Part shown: positions 22,452-30,833 of the stretch, one piece after another
How the letters are laid out: every line of letters begins with the position of its first letter
Position numbering within the stretch: position 1 is the first letter of the stretch
Origin: Flavobacterium sp.
GTDB lineage: Bacteria; Bacteroidota; Bacteroidia; Flavobacteriales; Flavobacteriaceae
NCBI RefSeq assembly: GCF_039595935.1
Contig: NZ_JBCNKR010000008.1
Location: 1-33,083, forward strand
Direction of reading: 5' to 3'
DNA: 33,083 nt
Position numbers and translations under genes: made by a program
Notes under the pieces: model-generated
Seen by the model: only the letters and a program-made list of their open reading frames with translations
Told to the model about the DNA's origin: nothing
The model's database searches: none

Positions 22452-25316
22452 ATGAAATACAATCCAAACGAAATTGACGCCAAATGGCAAAAATATTGGG
22501 CAGAAAATCAAACTTTTGCAGCAAAAAATAACTCCGAAAAACCGAAACATTACGTTCTCGACATGTTTCCTTATCCGTCTGGAGCAGGATTACACGTTGG
22601 GCATCCGCTGGGTTATATTGCTTCAGATGTGTATTCTCGTTTCAAAAGACATCAGGGTTTCAATGTTTTGCATCCAATGGGTTACGATAGTTTCGGATTA
22701 CCTGCAGAACAATATGCGATTCAGACAGGACAGCGTCCGGAAGATACAACGCGCGTAAATATTGACGGGGGAGTAGACAAAGAAGGAAAACAAATTGCAG
22801 GTTACAGAAAACAGTTAGATAAAATCGGGTTTTCATTTGACTGGGCACGAGAAGTACGTACGTCAAATCCAGATTATTACAAACATACGCAATGGATTTT
22901 TATCCAGTTATTCAATTCCTGGTATTGCAGAAAACAAGGAAAAGCATTTGATATTTCGACTTTAGTTGAAGTTTTTGAAGAAGAAGGAAATAAATTAGTT
23001 GAGGCAGTTTGCGACGATAATGTTGAAATTTTCACGGCTGACGAATGGAATTCGTATTCTGAAGATCAAAAAGAAAAAATCTTGCTACAATACAGAATGA
23101 CGTATTTGGCAGAAACGGAAGTAAACTGGTGTCCGGGCTTAGGAACGGTTTTGGCAAATGACGAAATTGTAAACGGAGTTTCAGAACGTGGAGGTTTTCC
23201 TGTTATAAGAAAAAAAATGACACAATGGAGTATGCGAATTTCTGCTTATGCCGAACGCTTACTTCAAGGTTTAAATGATATCGACTGGAGCGAGTCTATC
23301 AAAGAATCACAAAGAAACTGGATTGGGAAATCGGTCGGTGCTTTGGTAACTTTTAATGTGAAAGATCATAATGAAGTAATCGAAGTTTTCACTACTCGTC
23401 CTGATACTATTTTTGGAGTAACTTTTATGACTTTGGCACCAGAACATGATTTGGTTGCTAAAATTACAACTCCAGAACAAAAAGAAGCTGTTGAAGCGTA
23501 TATCGAAAAAACGGCAAAACGTTCTGAACGTGAACGTATGGCCGATGTAAAAACCATTTCCGGAGTATTTACAGGAGCTTATGCAGAACATCCGTTTACA
23601 AAAGAAGCTATTCCGGTTTGGATTGGTGATTATGTTTTGGCGGGTTACGGAACTGGTGCTGTAATGGCGGTTCCTTGCGGAGACGAAAGAGATTATGCTT
23701 TTGCTAATTTCTTTAAAGGTCAAAACGGAATGCAGGAAATTAAAAATATCTTCGCAAATGTTGATATTTCTGAAGCTGCTTATGGATCAAAAGACAATGT
23801 TGAAATCGCAAATTCTGATTTCTTAAACGGATTAGATTATAAAAAAGGAACTCAAAAAGCGATTGAAAAATTAGAAGAAATTGGTCAGGGAACAGGTAAA
23901 ACAAATTACCGTTTACGTGATGCTGTTTTCTCTCGTCAGCGTTATTGGGGAGAACCATTCCCAGTTTATTATGTAAATGGATTGCCTAAAATGATTGACA
24001 CACAGCATTTGCCAATTATTTTGCCAGAAGTTGAGAAATATTTACCAACAGAAGACGGTTTGCCACCATTAGGAAACGCAGCAGTTTGGGCTTGGGATAT
24101 AAAACAAAATAAAGTTGTCAATACCGATTTAGTTGACAATGTTTCAGTTTTTCCTTTAGAATTAAACACAATGCCAGGTTGGGCGGGAAGTTCATGGTAT
24201 TGGATGCGTTATATGGATGCTCACAACGAAAATGAATTTGCGAGCAAAGAAGCTTTGACTTACTGGGAAAATGTAGATTTATACATTGGAGGAAGCGAAC
24301 ACGCAACAGGTCACTTATTGTATTCTCGTTTCTGGAACAAATTCTTAAAAGACAAAGGTTTTGCACCAACCGAAGAACCATTCAAAAAACTGATTAATCA
24401 GGGAATGATTTTGGGGACTAGTGGTTTTGTTTATAGAATTGAAGGAACAAATAGTTTTGTTTCTAAAAATAAAATTGGAGATCAAAAAGTACAGCCAATT
24501 CACGCTGATGTTTCAATGGTAAATTCTTCTGATGAATTAGATATTGCAAAATTTAAAGCCTGGAGAGAAGATTATGCTGATGCAGAATTTATTTTAGATG
24601 ATAACGGAAAATACATTGTAGGCCGCGAAGTCGAAAAAATGTCAAAATCAAAGTACAATGTAGTTACTCCTGATGATATTTGTGCAGAATATGGAGCTGA
24701 TACATTGCGTTTATATGAAATGTTCTTAGGCCCCTTAGAGCAGGCAAAACCTTGGAATACTGCCGGAATTTCTGGTGTATTTGGTTTCTTGAAAAAATTA
24801 TGGAGATTGTATTTTGATGATAACGGTTTAATCGTAAACAACGACGAACCAACAAAAGACAATTTAAAATCATTGCATAAAACGATTAAAAAAGTAGCAG
24901 AAGATATCGAGAATTTCTCTTTCAATACTTCGGTTTCTCAATTTATGATTTGTGTAAATGAACTGTCTTCTCAAAACTGTCATTCAAGAGCGATTTTAGA
25001 ACCATTAGCAATTTTGGTTTCGCCATACGCGCCTCATATCGCAGAAGAATTATGGTCACAATTAGGACATACAACTTCAATTTCAGAAGTTGCTTTCCCA
25101 ATTTTTGATGAGAAACATTTAATCGAAACGAATAAAGAATACCCGGTTTCTTTCAACGGAAAAATGCGTTTCACAATCGAATTGCCTTTGGATTTAACCG
25201 CAGCACAAATCGAAGAAATTGTAATGAAAGACGAAAGAACACAAAGACAATTAGATGGCAGAACACCAAATAAAGTGATTATTGTTCCAGGAAAAATAAT
25301 TAATCTAGTCGGTTAA
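22452..25316 (+). CDS. leuS: Leucyl-tRNA synthetase
   Basis: A 954-residue class I aminoacyl-tRNA synthetase that charges tRNA-Leu. The HIGH motif is HVGH (48-51) in FPYPSGAGLHVGHPLGY, and KMSKS is at 729-733. The CP1 editing domain carries TTRPDTIFGVTF (about 315) and GYGTGAVMAVPCGDERDYAF. The protein is about 90 residues longer than the E. coli enzyme. Extra sequence is visible at about 158-212 (between the catalytic core and EVNWCPGLGTVLAND) and at about 655-725, just before KMSKS. Enlarged LeuS proteins are familiar in Bacteroidota. It stands alone, with a hairpin terminator downstream. Confidence 0.97.
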   Translation: MKYNPNEIDAKWQKYWAENQTFAAKNNSEKPKHYVLDMFPYPSGAGLHVGHPLGYIASDVYSRFKRHQGFNVLHPMGYDSFGLPAEQYAIQTGQRPEDTTRVNIDGGVDKEGKQIAGYRKQLDKIGFSFDWAREVRTSNPDYYKHTQWIFIQLFNSWYCRKQGKAFDISTLVEVFEEEGNKLVEAVCDDNVEIFTADEWNSYSEDQKEKILLQYRMTYLAETEVNWCPGLGTVLANDEIVNGVSERGGFPVIRKKMTQWSMRISAYAERLLQGLNDIDWSESIKESQRNWIGKSVGALVTFNVKDHNEVIEVFTTRPDTIFGVTFMTLAPEHDLVAKITTPEQKEAVEAYIEKTAKRSERERMADVKTISGVFTGAYAEHPFTKEAIPVWIGDYVLAGYGTGAVMAVPCGDERDYAFANFFKGQNGMQEIKNIFANVDISEAAYGSKDNVEIANSDFLNGLDYKKGTQKAIEKLEEIGQGTGKTNYRLRDAVFSRQRYWGEPFPVYYVNGLPKMIDTQHLPIILPEVEKYLPTEDGLPPLGNAAVWAWDIKQNKVVNTDLVDNVSVFPLELNTMPGWAGSSWYWMRYMDAHNENEFASKEALTYWENVDLYIGGSEHATGHLLYSRFWNKFLKDKGFAPTEEPFKKLINQGMILGTSGFVYRIEGTNSFVSKNKIGDQKVQPIHADVSMVNSSDELDIAKFKAWREDYADAEFILDDNGKYIVGREVEKMSKSKYNVVTPDDICAEYGADTLRLYEMFLGPLEQAKPWNTAGISGVFGFLKKLWRLYFDDNGLIVNNDEPTKDNLKSLHKTIKKVAEDIENFSFNTSVSQFMICVNELSSQNCHSRAILEPLAILVSPYAPHIAEELWSQLGHTTSISEVAFPIFDEKHLIETNKEYPVSFNGKMRFTIELPLDLTAAQIEEIVMKDERTQRQLDGRTPNKVIIVPGKIINLVG

Positions 25317-25337
25317 TTATTTTAAAATTTCAATATA

Positions 25338-25383
25338 AAAATTCCAAATTCCAATTTTACGATTGGGGTTTGGGATTTTTTTT
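25338..25383 (+). terminator. Terminator of leuS (shared repeat hairpin)
   Basis: ATTCCAAATTCCAAT (25341-25355) pairs over 15 positions with ATTGGGGTTTGGGAT (25362-25376), three of them G-U wobbles in RNA, and is followed by a long T run. The left arm is identical to that of the antiporter terminator at 7021. Confidence 0.8.
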
Positions 25384-25385
25384 TG

Positions 25386-25735
25386 TGCTTATTTTTTTTG
25401 CCACTAATTGCACTATTATCACGAATTTTGTTTTAGATGCTGGTGTTTTTTTTAACGCAAAGAGCGCTAAGGTTTTTCGCAGAGTTTGGAAGGTTATTTT
25501 GCTTGCAAAAGCACAAGAACACAAAGCTTCTCAGTTTTGCGGAGTTTCTTAGCTTTTTGTTTACGTTGACTGTATAATTCACATAAAAATCAATTCGTAT
25601 AATTCGTGGCGAAAAAACCTTTGCGACCTTCATCGATAACATCGAAATTACAAATAAAAAACTTCCAAACTTTGCGAAAAACCTTAGCGCTCTTTGCGTT
25701 ACAAACCCACACCAACATTGGAATTTGGAATTTAA
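25386..25735. repeat. Nested dispersed repeats downstream of leuS
   Basis: The 512-base gap 25317-25828 holds the leuS terminator and repeats but no convincing gene. Arms of about 40 bases at 25453-25492 (TAACGCAAAGAGCGCTAAGG and onward) and 25662-25701 are complements with one mismatch. Outside them, TTGGAATTTGGAATTT near 25719-25734 complements the leuS terminator arm at 25341. CACGAATT, ATTCGTGGCG and CTTTGCGACC words lie in and around the loop. Confidence 0.8.
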
Positions 25736-25828
25736 TTATTAAAAATTTTTAAAAGTGTTGTAACATTTTAATAGTTGTCGTATCAAAAGCACGGATCCGA
25801 TTTAATTAACAACTTAAAACTATTAAAA

Positions 25829-26677
25829 ATGAAAAAGTATATCATCTTAATTATCGCATTCTTATTTTCAGCATTATGTCTAAATGTTTTTGCACAAACA
25901 AAATCATATCCATTTGAAGTTCTTAAAAGCGGAAAAGGAAAACAATCTATTATATTCATTCCCGGATTTGCTTCTTCCGGCGATGTCTGGAATGAAACCA
26001 AAGCAGCTTTCGAAAAAGATTTCACTTGTTATACGCTAACAATGGCTGGATTTGCCGGAGTAAAACCACAGCCAAATCCATCTTTTGAAAATTGGAAAAC
26101 CGAAATCGCCAATTATATCAAAGACAATAAAATCGAAAAACCAGTTTTAATCGGTCACAGTATGGGCGGCGGACTGGCACTGGCAATTGCTTCTGATTAT
26201 CCGGATTTAATTGGAAAAATTGTTGTGGTTGATGCGCTTCCATGTTTGGCGGCTTTGAGCGATCCTTCTTTTAAATCAAAAGAAAATAACGATTGTTCTG
26301 CAACCGTAAATCAAATGACGGCTATGAATGAAACCCAGTTTTATGATATGCAGAAACAAATGATGCCAAGACTTTTGCAAGATTCATCAAAATTAGAAAC
26401 AGTAGTAAACTGGAGTGTAAAATCTGACCGAACCACTTTTGGACAAATGTATTGTGATTTTTTTAATGTTGATTTAAGAGAAAGAATCGCAGCGATAAAA
26501 TGTCCGTCGTTAATTTTATTAGAATCTTATTTTATAAATTTAAAACCGGCAATCGAAGGACAGTACAAAAACTTGAAAACATCCAATTTTCAATACGCCA
26601 ATAAAGGTTTACATTTTATTATGTATGATGACAAAGACTGGTATTTGGCACAATTAAACACTTTTTTAAAATCTTAA
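25829..26677 (+). CDS. Secreted alpha/beta hydrolase
   Basis: A 282-residue protein with a signal peptide (about 1-23, ending NVFAQ), so probably periplasmic or secreted. The alpha/beta-hydrolase core is clear: oxyanion region IIFIPGFASSGDVW, nucleophile elbow GHSMGGG with Ser111, and catalytic His262 in KGLHFIMYDD. The acid position after strand 6 reads LILLESYF, so Glu232 may replace the usual Asp. The substrate is unknown; family members are esterases, lipases or amidases. I chose ATG 25829, since an 18-residue upstream extension would mask the signal peptide. One base separates its stop from the ATG of the sigma-factor gene, so they form one operon. Confidence 0.82.
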   Translation: MKKYIILIIAFLFSALCLNVFAQTKSYPFEVLKSGKGKQSIIFIPGFASSGDVWNETKAAFEKDFTCYTLTMAGFAGVKPQPNPSFENWKTEIANYIKDNKIEKPVLIGHSMGGGLALAIASDYPDLIGKIVVVDALPCLAALSDPSFKSKENNDCSATVNQMTAMNETQFYDMQKQMMPRLLQDSSKLETVVNWSVKSDRTTFGQMYCDFFNVDLRERIAAIKCPSLILLESYFINLKPAIEGQYKNLKTSNFQYANKGLHFIMYDDKDWYLAQLNTFLKS

Positions 26678-26678
26678 G

Positions 26679-27152
26679 ATGGAATTCGAAGAAATCTACA
26701 AAACATATTGGGATAGAATTTTTAGGCTCTGCATGGGATTTGTGAATGATTATGATGCGGCTCAGGATTTGGCTCAGGAAACGTTTATAATTGTCTGGCA
26801 GAAATTAGAAACTTTTAGAAATGAATCTGCTATTGGAACCTGGATTTTCAGGATTGCTTCCAATAATTGCCTGAGGCAGATTGAAAAACAAAAGCGTTTT
26901 CCAAAATCAGAATTACCGATTCATCTTTCAGAAGAAAAACAAATATCATTAGAACCACAGATTCAGTTTTTATACAAATGTATTGCCGATCTTCCGGAAA
27001 CTGATCGTATCATAATTTCATTAGAATTAGAAGATATTAAACAAGCAGAAATTGCTAAAATCGTCGGACTTTCTGAAGCCAATGTAAGAGTGAAAATTCA
27101 CAGAATCAAAGAAAAACTGACTCAAAAATTTAAAGAAAATGGACAACGATAA
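26679..27152 (+). CDS. ECF-type RNA polymerase sigma factor
   Basis: A 157-residue sigma-70-family factor with only regions 2 and 4, as in ECF sigmas. Region 2 includes DYDAAQDLAQETFIIVWQKL and TFRNESAIGTWIFRIASNN. Region 4 includes LPETDRIIISLELEDIKQAE then IAKIVGLSEANVRVKIHRIK, a helix-turn-helix that reads -35 DNA. It follows the hydrolase by one base and overlaps the downstream membrane-protein gene by 14 bases. That layout is typical of an ECF sigma with its regulator, although the partner is unusual. Targets are unknown. Confidence 0.93.
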   Translation: MEFEEIYKTYWDRIFRLCMGFVNDYDAAQDLAQETFIIVWQKLETFRNESAIGTWIFRIASNNCLRQIEKQKRFPKSELPIHLSEEKQISLEPQIQFLYKCIADLPETDRIIISLELEDIKQAEIAKIVGLSEANVRVKIHRIKEKLTQKFKENGQR

Positions 27153-27735
27153 CAATATAGATTTTAAGGATTTATGGAAAAAACAATCCGTAAGTCTACC
27201 CGATATGGAGGATTTATTTTCAAGAGTAAATAAATTTAAAAAAGTCGCTTTAAGAAGTTTATGGATAACCAATATTCTGCTTTTGGTAACAACAGCTTTT
27301 ATAATTTTTATCTGGATTTATTATCAGCCGCAGTTTGTTTCGACTAAAATTGGAATCGTTTTGACAATTTTAGGAATGATGGTTTATTTATTCATTTATA
27401 ATAGACTATTAAAAACGTATAAAAATATCGAAGCAACACAAACCAATCAGGAATATTTGCAAAATCTCATTTTAATAAAAAAGAAACAGCAGTTTTTACA
27501 GACCAAAATGATGAGTTTTTATTTTATTGCTCTTACAGTTGGGATTTGTTTGTATATGTATGAATACGCAAGCAGAATGTCTCTTTTAGGCGCCGGATTA
27601 ACATACGGAATCACTTTGCTCTGGATGGCGTTTAACTGGTTTTATATTCGCCCGAAACAAATCAAAAAACAGCAGGCCAAAATCAATAATTTGATAGAAA
27701 AGTTTGAAGAAGTTAGTCATCAGCTAGAGCTATAA
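27139..27735 (+). CDS. Four-helix membrane protein, candidate regulator of the ECF sigma
   Basis: A 198-residue protein. A cytoplasmic N-terminus of about 42 residues (NIDFKDLWKKQSVSLPDMED and onward) precedes four predicted helices, about 43-67, 71-91, 120-140 and 146-168, and a charged C-terminal coil. I see no zinc-binding anti-sigma motif (HxxxCxxC) and no FecR domain. The 14-base overlap with the sigma gene and the short acidic and basic N-terminal segment make it a plausible anti-sigma factor of an uncharacterised type. A plain membrane protein under the control of the same promoter is the alternative. It is the last gene of the three-gene operon, followed by a hairpin. Confidence 0.65.
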   Translation: MDNDNNIDFKDLWKKQSVSLPDMEDLFSRVNKFKKVALRSLWITNILLLVTTAFIIFIWIYYQPQFVSTKIGIVLTILGMMVYLFIYNRLLKTYKNIEATQTNQEYLQNLILIKKKQQFLQTKMMSFYFIALTVGICLYMYEYASRMSLLGAGLTYGITLLWMAFNWFYIRPKQIKKQQAKINNLIEKFEEVSHQLEL

Positions 27736-27741
27736 ATAAAG

Positions 27742-27774
27742 AAGCTTCGTAATTAATACGAAGCTTTACTTTTA
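27742..27774 (+). terminator. Terminator of the hydrolase-sigma operon
   Basis: A 9-bp perfect stem, AAGCTTCGT (27742-27750) with ACGAAGCTT (27758-27766), is followed by TACTTTTACC. The T run is broken, so efficiency may be moderate. Confidence 0.65.
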
Positions 27775-27877
27775 CCAAAAACAAAAATCTAAATTCTAAC
27801 TACTAAAATTTATAGTGGAAAGACTAAGGCGTAAAGAATAGAATAATAATTCCGTTACTTATTGCCATTGCTGTTAT

Positions 27878-28005
27878 TCATTTTCTAATTTTCCTCCAAT
27901 GTAAATTTTCCCGATAAGCGATTGTCCCGAAAAGCCTCCATGTCCATTTACATTTCATGATGCTGCTTTAAGCAAGCGTCAATACAACGCAGAGTTAGAA
28001 AATGA
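27878..28005. other. Unexplained intergenic element with terminal inverted repeats
   Basis: TCATTTTCTAA (27878-27888) and TTAGAAAATGA (27995-28005) are perfect complements. Inside them AATGTAAAT (27898-27906) pairs with ATTTACATT (27946-27954), and TGCTTTAAGCA forms a small hairpin. The segment is visibly richer in G+C than its flanks. It is open for 53 codons on the + strand (27905-28063) with no start codon, and for a shorter stretch on the minus strand. It may be a decayed mobile element, a structured RNA or a dispersed repeat. I cannot assign it. The rest of the 27736-28179 gap holds a terminator and the palindrome at 28101. Confidence 0.45.
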
Positions 28006-28077
28006 CTTCTTAATAAATTCTTTAATAATTAATATTTCCTTTTCAACAAAATTACTTGCTTATTAAAGAGAGAGCAA

Positions 28078-28118
28078 TACCTGATAAAAGGCATTTTATA
28101 TTACCTGATTTCAGGTAA
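28078..28118. promoter_or_regulatory. Candidate operator: palindrome TTACCTGATTTCAGGTAA with an upstream half-site
   Basis: Bases 28101-28118 form a perfect palindrome with 8-base arms and a two-base centre. The half-site TACCTGAT is repeated at 28078-28085, 24 bases upstream. It lies 62 bases before the ATG of the TPR kinase. A TATTTTTG box (28157-28164, TAnnTTTG) is located between the palindrome and the start codon. An autoregulatory site of the LuxR-type regulator encoded downstream is a reasonable guess. A terminator role is unlikely because no T run follows. Confidence 0.5.
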
Positions 28119-28179
28119 AAGAGTGATAAATCTTTTTCAGAAGGTTTTTAATTTAATATTTTTGGGCAAATACCACTTT

Positions 28180-30192
28180 ATGAAGAAAAGCTGTTTTATT
28201 ATCCTGTTTTTATTTTTATCTGTCGTAACATATTCTCAGGTTATGCTTTCTCTCGACGACGATTCTGTTTATATTGATAGTATTGCCAAAGTCACGAAAA
28301 ATACAAAATCAGATAGTTTAAAAAGTCTTTACAGTTTTAGATTGTCTAAAATGTATTCAATGGTACATGACGTTCAAAAATCAAAACAATATCTGGCGCA
28401 GGCGAATAAACTCAAAAGAAAATATTCTTTTTTAATAGATGCTTCTCTTTATTATAATGCTTATAATTTTTTAGAGAAAGGCGATGTTAATGGTTTTGAA
28501 AAAACACTGCTCGAAGCCAACAACAGACTGAAAAAATATTATAATACCGAAGCATTTAAACTCCGTGCCATTATTCTGCAGAGTTATGGTCTTATGCTGC
28601 AGCAAAGAAATAATGAAAAGGGCTATATGCAAATCCTGATAAACGAAGCGATTCCTAATGCTAAAAGAAGCCGGGATTACGAACTTATAAGCAATTTGTA
28701 CAAAGCCGTTGCTATTATTTTTATGAATACCGGCGAACGCGAAAAAGCCGACGAATATTTGAATGAAGCCCAAAAATATATAGAAAGAAACATTAAAAAA
28801 ACACCAACTCTGGCTGAGTCTAAACTGGAAACGTATATTATTAAAGCCGAAAATCTGATAGAGCTGAAACATTATTATGACGCCGGAAAAATATTAGATA
28901 AAGCATTTTTTACTTTAAAAGATTTTCCGGAATCAAATTTAAATGATTCTTATTATTATTCAGAAGGGCTTTATTATGCGAAACTAAATAAAACTCGTGA
29001 AGCCTTAGAGAGTTATAAAAAAGGAATAAAATCAGCAGAAAAACATAACAACACAATTGCAATAAACAAATTAAAATTTGCCGAATATGAAGTTTTTTTT
29101 AGATTAAGAGATTATCAAAAAGCCAAAGCCAATCTCGATTATCTTTTAGAAAACTCTAATATTGTTGCTGACAAAAAGAATTATTACAATGAAATGGCAA
29201 AGGTCTATAATGCCACAAAAGAATATGACAAGGCTTATTATTATTCGCATAAATACAATGTAATAAACGATAGTTTAAGTAATACAAAATTTAAAACCGA
29301 AATTGTAGAACTTGAAGCCAAATATCAAAAGGCCGAAAACGAGAAGAAAATTACTCTGCTCCAGTCGGAAAATGAAAAAGCGGCTTTAATGGTTAATAAC
29401 ACCTGGCTGAATGCGGTACTTTTTGCTGTGTTGTCTTTTCTTTTATTTGTTACGGCTTTGTTTCTGTGGATTTTCATTAAAAATCAAAAGAAACTGAGCA
29501 TTCAAAAAGAAATAAATCACAAACAAGAATTAATGGCTTATGAAAATCGTCATAAACTTTCTGTTTCTAAAGCTTTAATTCAGGGAGAAGAAATCGAAAG
29601 AAAAAGAATTGCCAGAGATTTGCATGACGGATTAGGAAGTATGCTTTCGGGATTGAAAATTCATTTGAATCTCGCCAAAAAAGAAAATCCCGAAACGGTT
29701 AACGGAGTTGATGCTCTTTTGGATAATTCTATTAAAGAACTTCGAAATATCTCGCAAAATTTAATGCCGGAAACATTATTAGAGTTAAGTTTAGAGCATG
29801 CCTTGAGAGATTTGTGCGCCAAGAATTCGAATACCGTAACAAAAATTGAATTTCAATATTTGATTAAAAAATCGAAACTAACTAAAACTGACGAAATGAT
29901 GGTTTACAGAATTATTCAGGAACTGTTGAATAATGCTTTAAAATATGCACAAGCGTCTCAGGTTTTGGTTTCCTGTTCTCAAAATAAAGATGTATTTTTT
30001 ATTACGGTTGAAGACAATGGAGTTGGTTTTGATGTCTCTGATGCAGAAAAGAAAAACGGAATGGGCTTGAAAAACATAAAAAACCGTGTGGAGTTTTTGA
30101 ACGGAAAACTAGAAATCGAAAGTAAAATAAATCAGGGGACATCGGCATATATTGAATTAACTGTAATTAAAGAAAATCAAAAAAATGAGTAA
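28180..30192 (+). CDS. TPR-containing sensor histidine kinase (HisKA_3)
   Basis: A 670-residue kinase. It has a signal peptide or N-terminal helix (1-20), then an extracytoplasmic region of tetratricopeptide-like helices (about 30-380) and a coiled coil. One transmembrane helix follows (about 406-425), then a HisKA_3 dimerisation domain with His482 in RIARDLHDGLGSML, and a HATPase domain with the N-box ELLNNALKYA and G-box VEDNGVGFD plus NGMGLKNIKNRV. This is a NarX/DesK-type catalytic half with a TPR sensor, common in Flavobacteria. I chose ATG 28180 over a GTG at 28123 because it begins a normal signal sequence. It overlaps the LuxR-type regulator gene by 8 bases. Confidence 0.88.
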   Translation: MKKSCFIILFLFLSVVTYSQVMLSLDDDSVYIDSIAKVTKNTKSDSLKSLYSFRLSKMYSMVHDVQKSKQYLAQANKLKRKYSFLIDASLYYNAYNFLEKGDVNGFEKTLLEANNRLKKYYNTEAFKLRAIILQSYGLMLQQRNNEKGYMQILINEAIPNAKRSRDYELISNLYKAVAIIFMNTGEREKADEYLNEAQKYIERNIKKTPTLAESKLETYIIKAENLIELKHYYDAGKILDKAFFTLKDFPESNLNDSYYYSEGLYYAKLNKTREALESYKKGIKSAEKHNNTIAINKLKFAEYEVFFRLRDYQKAKANLDYLLENSNIVADKKNYYNEMAKVYNATKEYDKAYYYSHKYNVINDSLSNTKFKTEIVELEAKYQKAENEKKITLLQSENEKAALMVNNTWLNAVLFAVLSFLLFVTALFLWIFIKNQKKLSIQKEINHKQELMAYENRHKLSVSKALIQGEEIERKRIARDLHDGLGSMLSGLKIHLNLAKKENPETVNGVDALLDNSIKELRNISQNLMPETLLELSLEHALRDLCAKNSNTVTKIEFQYLIKKSKLTKTDEMMVYRIIQELLNNALKYAQASQVLVSCSQNKDVFFITVEDNGVGFDVSDAEKKNGMGLKNIKNRVEFLNGKLEIESKINQGTSAYIELTVIKENQKNE

Positions 30193-30820
30193 AAAATATA
30201 AAATGGTTGTTGTAGATGACCATCCAATCGTAATTTCGGGAATTGCAGGATTACTTTCGGATTTAGAAAATGTTCAGATTGTAGAAAAAATGCAGTCTGG
30301 AGTTTCGCTTTTGGATTATATCGAAAACAACGAAGTAGATTTAATTTTAATGGATATTTTTCTTCCCGTTATTACCGGAATTGATTTATGCAAAGCAGTT
30401 AAACAAAAATATCCACAGGTAATTATTATCGCGATGAGCAGCCAGTCTGAACGAAGCCTGGTTATGCAGTTTATCAGAAATGGCGGAAATGGTTATATCT
30501 TAAAAAATGCTTCTTTTGATGAGTTTAAAAACTGTATTTACAAAGCGATCGATGGTGAAATTGTATTTAGCGATGAAGTTAAAACAATCGTAAGCCAGCC
30601 ATTATCTGAAGATTTAGACGTAGTTCCAAGTCTCAGCAGAAGAGAAAAAGATATAGCAGTTTTGCTTTCAAAAGGAAAACAAACGCAGGAAATCGCAGAT
30701 GAACTTTTTCTGAGCTTTTTAACCGTACAAACACACAGACGAAATATTCTTCAAAAATACAAAACAAAAAATGTAGCCGAATTGATCACGCTTTTGCTTA
30801 AAAATAATCTTCTGGATTGA
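30185..30820 (+). CDS. LuxR/NarL-type response regulator
   Basis: A 211-residue regulator. The receiver domain has the acidic pair Asp11-Asp12 in VVVDDHPIV and phospho-acceptor Asp57 in LILMDIFLPVITG. The C-terminal LuxR helix-turn-helix (about 145-205) contains LSRREKDIAVLLSKGKQTQE and FLTVQTHRRNILQKY. It overlaps the kinase gene by 8 bases (ATGAGTAA) and is its cognate partner by position and type. The left end of an insertion sequence lies only 14 bases past its stop, so its native 3' end may have been altered. Confidence 0.92.
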   Translation: MSKKYKMVVVDDHPIVISGIAGLLSDLENVQIVEKMQSGVSLLDYIENNEVDLILMDIFLPVITGIDLCKAVKQKYPQVIIIAMSSQSERSLVMQFIRNGGNGYILKNASFDEFKNCIYKAIDGEIVFSDEVKTIVSQPLSEDLDVVPSLSRREKDIAVLLSKGKQTQEIADELFLSFLTVQTHRRNILQKYKTKNVAELITLLLKNNLLD

Positions 30821-30833
30821 AATTTTGTCTTAT

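Noticed and set aside
23307..23723. 138-codon minus-strand frame
   Set aside because: Antisense to the leuS editing domain, with no family resemblance.
25370..25642. 60- and 69-codon frames on opposite strands downstream of leuS
   Set aside because: Both are made from the nested repeat arms and have no coding character.
27878..28005. Integron attC site
   Set aside because: The GTTAGAA end looks like an R' box and the left end has TTCTAAT, but inner L boxes do not pair and no cassette array or integrase is present.
27905..28066. 53-codon + strand open stretch
   Set aside because: No ATG, GTG or TTG start, and the other strand is partly open too, so it is not called as a gene.
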